64,000 nucleotides of DNA, from assembly GCF_030272615.1 (NCBI RefSeq), contig NC_081413.1:605616709-605680708 (forward strand). Reading direction: 5' to 3'. This DNA comes from Cryptomeria japonica (Eukaryota; Streptophyta; Pinopsida; Cupressales; Cupressaceae). The notes under the pieces were generated by a model that was not told the DNA's origin, did not search any database, and worked only from the letters and a program-made list of their open reading frames with translations. The stretch's first letter is position 1. Each line of letters opens with the position of its first letter. A program made the translations under genes and the position numbers. Positions 57,454-64,000 of this stretch are shown piece by piece.

Positions 57454-57905
57454 TTCAATAGATGTGAATTTTTTGATGGATCATATTCATGTGGATACAC
57501 CAAATATTATGTTATATCCACATGAACTCCTACCTCTTAAAGTAAGGAATCTAGCAATCCCATTGATGATAGTCATTTATGTCAATGGTGTTTGTATTAG
57601 GTAAGCTCTCATTGATCATAGTTTTCCACTCAATGTTCAAGTAGTCTAGACTTATTACTGAAAATCAAGGTGGATCCAAATTCTCTTGTTGCATCTCCTT
57701 TGTTTATTTGTGGGTTTGATGATACAGGTAAGACTGCTTTTGGCACTATTAATTTGTCTTTAAATATTGGACTAGCTATTATTCTAACCCTAGTATATGT
57801 GATGCCAAGAGATTTACCTTATAATCTTCTTCTAGGTAGACCATATTTTCATGCTTTGGGAGCAATTTCATATACCCTTCATGGTTATTTTAAGTTTTTT
57901 TTCTA
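57454..57905 (+). pseudogene. Tat aspartic protease
   Basis: Readable parts are FLMDHIHVDTPN, YPHELLPLKVRNLAIPLMIV, then ALIDHSFPLNVQ, where the family has VDNGSSLNV, so the active-site Gly is lost. A 78-residue open frame (57670-57906) follows with DPNSLVASPLFICGFDDTGK and PYNLLLGRPYFHALGAISYT, the typical Tat protease C-terminus. It begins right after the solo LTR. Confidence 0.8.
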
Positions 57906-58729
57906 ATAATCAGTGGTTACAATCAAGGATAACCTTGATGCTATGTACTCATATCAAATTGTAGTAGTTGGTAAGACTATGGTTATGCCATCCTTTGAGA
58001 GCTATATTCCATCATTATCTTCTAATGTGATGACTTTTGCTTCTATGGTATCCCCTAAAGAGGAATCCCAGAAGAAGGAGGTTGTCTTTAAAGAAGAAAC
58101 CCAAGAGACAGGATTCTCCCAAATATGACTCTCTAAAGGTAGATCCTCCTAAAGAAGAAATTTGTAATTCTACCCCTATACAATCAAATTCTACTTCATC
58201 TCTAATCAAGTCATCTTCTCTATATAAGGTGAATTCATATTTGGGTGACAACTTGGTATCTTTGTACTTCACTAATTCTCATATCGATGAATACAAGGTA
58301 AATCTAGTCCACTTTAAAATTCTTGATATTTCACTCACCTTAGATACAAAGGATTTTTATACATCTATACAGCTAGGTGCTACTTATCATGGTGATCACC
58401 TTTTCTACACCAATCCTCCAATATCTAGAGAGTTGCATTTCATCTATGCATCGAGGTTAAATCTAGTTTCTAAATATGGCTACAGTGGTAAAGGTTGTGG
58501 ACCTAATGAACAAGGTATTCAAGTTCCTTTGGAGTCTAAGATTTGTCATCACAATATTGGACTCAAATATTGCACTACATCTTGCAAGGCAAAATCATGG
58601 TTGAATGTCAACATAATTTTTGTCGAGCCTCTTCCTCTTAAGCTTGTTCATCCTAAGTATGTTGATATTAGTGCAATGTCCAAAGAAATTTTCTTATGGT
58701 TTTTCTCTTTGAAGGAGGCTCTAGAATAA
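57906..58729 (+). pseudogene. Tat protease-RT linker with G-patch-like segment
   Basis: A 230-residue frame (58037-58729) has a Lys-rich start, then SYLGDNLVSLYFTNSHIDEY, and near residues 140-175 NLVSKYGYSGKGCGPNEQGI followed by QVPLESK and HNIGLKY. This resembles the GYxPGxGLGxxxxGI...GLGY G-patch pattern of Tat-clade polyproteins, with GLG changed to GCG. It ends at EALE-stop. G-patch segments bind nucleic acid in other retroelement proteins, from family knowledge; whether it worked here is unknown. Confidence 0.6.
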
Positions 58730-58889
58730 TTATTAGGTGTTTATTCTGGTTTGCCTTCTTATCACTAGAGCATCGATTCTTGAATTGTTTGAATAGTTAA
58801 GTATATTTGGGTAAAAATTTTGTGAGTGTGGATAAGGACTCTTTGTCTTAGTATTTTCCTAGTATAGATGAATTTGTAGTGGTTCACAA

Positions 58890-59730
58890 TATCATCCTAT
58901 GTCTCCATGCCAAACCTATTAAGTAGAAGATTCATAAAACAAATCCCAAGGTTGCTGCCCTATTAGTCAATACTAAGATAGAAAAGTTTCTAAAAGTTGG
59001 TTTTATCTGTCATCTTGACTATTCTCCTTAGATATCGAAAATTTTATCTGTTAATAAACTCGATGATCATATTTGGGTCTACATAAATCTCCATGATCTC
59101 AATAAGGCTTCTCTTAAACATTATTTTTTGCTTTCAAAAATCAATATGCTTAATGATTTAACTACAGGTCATGCATTACTCTCATTTATGGATGGCTTCT
59201 TGGGTTACAATCAAATCCTTACTAATCCAAAAGATCAGTATAAGATAGCCTTTACAACCCTTTGGGATACTTTTTTTTAATGTAGTCATATCGTTTGGGT
59301 TGAAAAATGCAAGAGCAACCTATCAACATGTGATGAATCTGATCTTTTATGACTTTATCCACAAGATTCTAGAAGATTGTGTCGATGACATCTTGGTGAA
59401 ATTTGAGACTCATCAAGATCACGTTAAGAATCTTCGCCTTATCTTTGAAAGGCTTTGATTATATAAGATGAGAATGAATTCTCTAGAGTGTGTTTTTGGC
59501 GTTGATGCCAACAAACTTTTAGAAATAATTATTTCTCATAATGGAATCAATATTGATACAAACAAGATCAACATAAATATTAACATGCCTCCACCTACAA
59601 ACATCTTGCAACTTCATAGTTTGCTATGGAATATTTAGGAAATTCATAGATTTGTATCTCAATTGTTCGATTGTTATATGTTTGTTGAAGAAATATTTAC
59701 ATTTCAAATGGGATGATGAGTGTCAAAAGG
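58890..59730 (+). pseudogene. Tat reverse transcriptase
   Basis: It shows IEKFLKVGFICHLDYSP, HDLNKASLKHYFLLSKINML and LSFMDGFLGYNQI (first catalytic Asp kept). A shift at the T-run near 59275 precedes SFGLKNARATYQHVMNLIF, then CVDDILVKFE near 59380, where the family has YVDD; the two Asp are kept and Tyr is Cys. FERL, a stop and CVFGVDANKLL follow. A second break occurs near 59570. There are several stops (59029, 59457). Confidence 0.8.
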
Positions 59731-60480
59731 CTTTTGATTCTATCAATAATTACTTGTCCAATCCTTCTATCTTGATGTCAATTATGCAAGAACTTTCTCC
59801 TTTATTTCTTAGCATCGTCTAATCCTTTGGAAGCCTTATTGGCTTAGTATGGTGACAATGGTAAGAAAAGTGTGATCTATTAAATTAGTTGTCATCTAGT
59901 TGATTATGAAATTTGATACTCTGATACGCAAAAATAGTGGCTCTCTCTCATCTTTGCAACACAAAAGTTAAGACACCATCTCCTTCACATGAAAACTTGA
60001 GTGGTTGTTAATAATGATCTCATTTTGCATCTTTTTTCTAGAGTTGATATTCTTGGGAGAATAGCAAAGTGGATGATGTTTCTTTCTAAGTTCGATCTCA
60101 AATTCATGACTCAAAAATCATTCAAGGGTCAAGCTATCACTAATCTGTTGGAAAAGGCTCCTTCACCTAAATATTTTCCTACTATGGACTTAGTTTATGA
60201 TGAGAATTTGTTTACGATTGACTATGAACCTATATGGGAGATGCATTTTGATGGATTGAGATATCAAACTAGTTCTAAAGTAGGTGTACTTTAAAACCCA
60301 CCTGAAGGAAAACCAATTTCTCTCTCCTTTTGAATTGAGTTTCATTGTACAAATAATAACATTGAGTATGAAGTCCTTATTTGTAACCTATGTGTAGCGA
60401 TTCCTTTTGATTTTGCACATTTTGCATTCACGATGACTATAAGTTTATTGTAAATCAAATCATCAGAGCATATCAAGCTA
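59731..60480 (+). pseudogene. Tat RNase H and second RNase H
   Basis: It begins with DDECQKAFDSINNYLSNPSI, the usual start of the RNase H region, followed by broken sequence. A 97-residue open frame (60001-60294) has SRVDILGRIAKWMMFLSKFD and KSFKGQAITNLLEKAP, then IWEMHFDGLRYQTSSKVGVL, which is the start of the additional RNase H (FDGA...GVG) of Tat elements. EFHCTNNNIEYE, carrying its Glu, follows after a stop at 60292. Confidence 0.75.
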
Positions 60481-60779
60481 ATTAGTTTAAGTTATGTCAT
60501 TATAAAGATTTGTCTTTGACTCTCCTTAACTATTTCTCTTCCGATACCATTGATACCATATCTAGGTGAGAGTATCATCACATGGATGCAATGGTGAGCA
60601 TAGCCTCCCTTGCACACCCCAAGTACATCATAGATGAATATCACTTTTTGGTACATTTTCTTTGCTCTCTTGTTATTTTTTGTTAACCTAAACTTGATAG
60701 TCTTAAGTGTTCTCACATAGACTCAGGAAATGGTTTTATCATATCTATAATTATCTGAAGTCTAGAAGTTTTCCTAATA

Positions 60780-62010
60780 ACACTATTAAGAACACTCATG
60801 ATTGAATTTAAAAAAATAGCTCAATATATCATCTTATCTAATATTCTTTATCATAGGTCTTACAATGGTCTTCTTCTCTAATGCTTAACTAAAGTTGATA
60901 TACCTCTCGCTCTTCAAGAAGCTCATTCAATCTCTAGAGGAATACATTTCAATGGTATAGCTTTAGTTCACAAATCAATTTATATGGGATATTACTAGAA
61001 AATAATAGAACAAGATTCATTTTCCTTTTTCAAGAAATGGCCTCAATTCCAACAAAATAGAAATCTTATTCAATCTCCTATGTAGGAACTCCATGCTCAA
61101 GATTCTCCTTGGTCTTACAATGGTCTTCTTCTCTAATGCTTAACTAAAGTTGATATACCTCTCGCTCTTCAAGAAGCTCATTCAAGCTCTAGAGGCATAC
61201 ATTTCAGTGGTATATCTTTGGTTCACAAATCAATTTATATGGGATATTACTAGAAAATAATAGAACAAGATTCATTTTCCTTTTTCAAGAAATGGCCTCA
61301 ATTCCAACAAAATAGAAATCTTATTCAATCTCCTATGTAGGAACTCCATGCTCAAGATTCTCCTTGGTCATTTCAAACTTGAGGAATTAATATTATCAAA
61401 AATATATCTCCTCCTTCTAAAGGACACACCATAATAACCACAATTTAATTACTTTACAAAGTGGGTTGAAGCTATCTCATTGAGATCCACTATTGTTGAA
61501 GCAATTTGTGGTTTTTTTTTGAACAATATCATTTATTATTTTTGGATTGTCTTCTACCCTTGTTTCTAATAATGGAACTTCATTCAAGAACAAGGAGGTA
61601 AAATAATTCCTTGATAAATTTCATAATAAACATCAGTTTTCTACCCCTTACTATGCTCAATTTAATGGCCAAACGGAAACATCAAATAAGACCATTGAGC
61701 AGATCCTATGTAAAATGATTAATAAGCACGATAACCATTGGCATAGATAGTTCACCTATGCATTGTTGGCCTATTGCATGAGTGTTCATATGGCTACTAT
61801 AACTATGCCTTGCAACCTTGTGTATGGTGTTGATTCTCTCCTACCTCTAGATCTGGAAATTCTTTCTCTATGAGTTTCTCTTAAGAGATTAATTGATGAT
61901 GACACCTATCATACTCATCATCTCAACCAATTTGAGTTGCTTGATGAGTGCCAAGCTATTCTAAGGTGATTTGAAATGATACGAAATGGACCTAAAACTT
62001 AGGATAGGGG
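60780..62010 (+). pseudogene. Tat integrase
   Basis: The zinc-binding part reads LALQEAHSSSRGIHFSGISL and KSIYMGYYWK, with the later CPxC changed to WPQF, and it is tandemly duplicated (60858-61367). The core has NYFTKWVEA (61447), where the family has DYFTKWVEA, and SNNGTSFKN (61568), where it has SDNGTSF. Both catalytic Asp are Asn through G-to-A changes. GQTETSNKTIEQ keeps the Glu. KMINKHDNHWH and LVYGVDSLLPL with DDTYHTHHLNQFELLDECQ follow, ending about 62000. There are many shifts. Confidence 0.78.
60858..61367 (+). repeat. 255-base tandem duplication in the Tat integrase
   Basis: Two units, 60858-61112 and 61113-61367, differ at only a few sites (for example AATCTCTAGAGGAATAC against AAGCTCTAGAGGCATAC). 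The length is 85 codons, so it is in frame. Both copies start at GGTC/TCTTAC, a small homology that fits replication slippage or unequal exchange. Confidence 0.92.
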
Positions 62011-62988
62011 TGATTATGAAAAGCTATTCTAATATGAGACCTAGGTTGAAACATATTAGGTTTCCCATGTTCTGAACTTGTGAGACTACCATGTTTGACA
62101 CTATTTTGGATTTTGGAATGAGGTTTTTCATTGTTTGGAATGTCTAAATTTTTGAGACAAGATTTTAATTTTTGGAATGTCTAAAATTTGATTGAGGTTT
62201 TAATTTTTATTTTTATTTGAAAAATATTTTGTCACAAACAAGTTCATAAAACATACAAGAAAAAAATGGCTATTTGATTTTTGCATCTCTGAAATAAAAT
62301 TAGAGTTGTGACTAAAAAGGGCCTAAATTAGCCTAAATTTAACATCATTGACCTTTCAATAGTTAAAAACACTTGGAAGCATGTACAACTTAAGATAGAA
62401 ATAGGATGCTACTCACAAAGGCCCTTCGCTATAAATAGAAATAGCTCAAACAAAATGGATATGCAGAGATTTGGTGACAATGGCTCCCCTGCCATAGCAC
62501 AAGCACACCAGATGTCATTTCCCAAAGGGTCAGAAACCTTTTAAACTGAGGAATTCCATACCTCACAATGAAGGGTACATGAAGGGTTAACTTTGGGATA
62601 TGATCTACATTCCCTGAATTAGTGAGTATGGATTTTGGATTTTCTACAACAATGGTTCATAGTTATTCTTTGAGGAACAAGTCTAACAATCGGATTCATG
62701 AAGTGAGTTACTTAAATCTCTAACAACCCTTATCGAAAGACCCAAATTTAGATTGCACCTCCGCCACAAGCAAATTTTTGGAAAAGCTTTTTATATAGCA
62801 ACCCAAAGAGAGATACCACTCAGAAATCACTATGAGGTGACGAGATCCCCAAAGCTATTCCAAATTTTGAAATACACTATGAGGTAATGAAATCCCCATA
62901 GATATTTATCTAATAAAAGAAAACTCGAGTTTCTTTGTCACCTTTCTATTTCACCCAAGATCCCAAAGGTGAGGGGAGAGTATACTTG
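62011..62988 (+). other. 3' region and probable LTR part of the Tat element
   Basis: It is non-coding. Near 62110-62200 a TTTTGGAATGTCTAAA motif is repeated. GCTATAAATAG at 62430-62440 is a good TATA-like sequence on the plus strand, as expected in an LTR U3. I cannot place the LTR start. It is cut at 62989 by another LTR. Confidence 0.45.
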
Positions 62989-64000
62989 TGTTGAATGCCC
63001 AAACAACTGAGAGGGGGGTGAATTAGTTGTCAATTAAACTTTTTCTTTCACACATCCAAAATAAAAAACTTATTAATTATTTAATCGAAACAAATGTAAT
63101 CATGAAAGCACACACATATATACACAATGAACATCAAATATGACATGGAAAACCCTAGAAGGTAAAAACCATGGAGAATGTTAGTTCTCAATATATAGCA
63201 CCTATTAGGGTGACATTGATTAAGGTGATTTTTACAAAGGTGGCTCATTACCAGAATGCTCATTGCAGGAGGGCTCACTGCCCAAAAAGGCTCATTGTTA
63301 GAAGAGAAAGAAAGAAAAGAAAAATCACCACTAACATACAACTACCACAAACAAAAATGTCGGAACAGCTTCCAGACCCCAGCTACATGTTACTACTTAT
63401 CAGATTGCCATTAGTTTTATGTCAAAGTTATACTATATACTCTAGTCGGTTAGCTATTACCGAGATTTTCAGTCAGTATGCATAGTCTAGTCGGTTACAG
63501 AAGAAAGCAGTCACAAAATGCAGTATACACCGAGCTGTCTACCGAGTATCTTTAGATGTCTACCGAGTAGCAAAGATGACACACTGAGTTGATATACACC
63601 GAGTGAAACATGTTACCAGATTCATTGAACCTAGACATGCATATGAAAATGTGTTACAAGATTGAGGCACATCTAACCGTTATCACATTGGAAATTGCAC
63701 TTAAAGATTGTGTATGATTTTGAGGTCATCTAACCAATGAAATAATTTGCATGGTTATTCATTCAATAAATCATGTTTGTAAGATCGAAGTAATGAAAGG
63801 ATCGCCATCATAAGAGATCTATTTATACAACATGAGTTAAGAGTTAAAGAGGTGTGTGCATGAGTGTAAGAAGACTATTACAGAGACACAGAGGTCATCA
63901 AGAAGGTTTTCAGAGAACAGTCAAAGAATAGAGTAAACAGAAGGGTTTACCGAGTTACTATATGGGTTACTGAGGTATGCTATAAGCAAGGTAATCTTAT
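62989..64000 (-). repeat. Minus-strand copia-type LTR, cut by the window edge
   Basis: It starts TGTTGAATGCCC at 62989. On the minus strand its end reads TTCACCCCCCTCTCAGTTGT and its hairpin is GGTTTTTACC...AGGGTTTTCCATG (63144-63172), the features of the other copia LTRs here. ACCGAGT-like words recur at least six times between 63450 and 63970. There is no primer site on the left side, so it is a 3' or solo LTR. Frames inside (63081-63341, 63171-63485) are not genes. Confidence 0.7.

Larger units (their letters stand above)
53106..62988 (+). mobile_element. Tat-clade Ty3/gypsy element, decayed and interrupted
   Basis: The order on the plus strand is: LTR end, primer site, a gag-protease remnant, protease, a linker with a G-patch-like segment, RT, RNase H, a second RNase H, then integrase. 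The extra RNase H before integrase and the LLGRPYFHALGAISYTLH protease end are hallmarks of the Tat lineage. A solo LTR (54150-57453) splits it before the protease. Gag is mostly missing. Every domain contains stops. Confidence 0.85.

Noticed and set aside
63081-63485. Frames in the right-edge LTR
   Set aside because: They overlap on both strands and cross the conserved LTR hairpin; no domain.

Overview
This window reads as repeat-dense nuclear DNA from a seed plant. It is AT-rich, carries nested LTR retrotransposons with 1-2.5 kb LTRs, and shows heavy CpG/CHG-type transition decay. I see no host gene, rRNA or tRNA. A conifer-like or other gymnosperm giant genome is my best guess, but that is inference; nothing in the sequence names a species.

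Layout. (1) 1-17546: Ty1/copia element Copia-1 (+), cut by the left window edge and split by two insertions. The first is a small minus-strand element at 217-4129 that encodes only an aspartic protease. The second is a 10.1-kb non-autonomous element at 6444-16566 with 1.5-kb LTRs, target duplication GTTTG and a long Pro/Gln-rich ORF of unknown function. (2) 17547-19186: A-rich and AT-rich low-complexity DNA plus an LTR fragment. (3) 19187-25051: Copia-2 (+), gag lost, pol broken. (4) 25052-26540: unassigned. (5) 26541-31998: Copia-3 (+). (6) 32604-53105: a large minus-strand LTR element, here called E, whose two LTRs lie 18 kb apart. Between them sit two truncated Athila-like Ty3/gypsy copies (Gypsy-1 and Gypsy-2, minus strand), a 2.5-kb solo LTR with target duplication AGACT, an unrecognised coiled-coil-type ORF, a Tat-type gag fragment (+) and a truncated copia pol (Copia-4, +). 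(7) 53106-62988: a decayed Tat-clade Ty3/gypsy element (+), interrupted by a solo LTR that itself holds another solo LTR with target duplication ATACT. (8) 62989-64000: a minus-strand LTR running off the right edge.

How the parts relate. Element E, the 10.1-kb element and the Tat element share an unusual primer-binding sequence beginning TTTTGGTGAA. The ends of the E and Tat LTRs are also alike. This suggests that the two elements without reverse transcriptase were mobilised by Tat-type machinery. The copia elements use the initiator-Met tRNA type of primer site. All copia-type LTRs carry, upstream of their end, a run of small inverted repeats, a conserved GTGGTTTTTCCC...GGGTTTCCAC hairpin and a C-run followed by CTCTCAGT.

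No coding region here looks intact. Several catalytic acidic residues are lost, many by G-to-A changes. The most unusual signals are the small-hairpin ladder in the copia LTRs, the shared primer site linking the non-autonomous elements to Tat, and the unknown ORFs of those elements.
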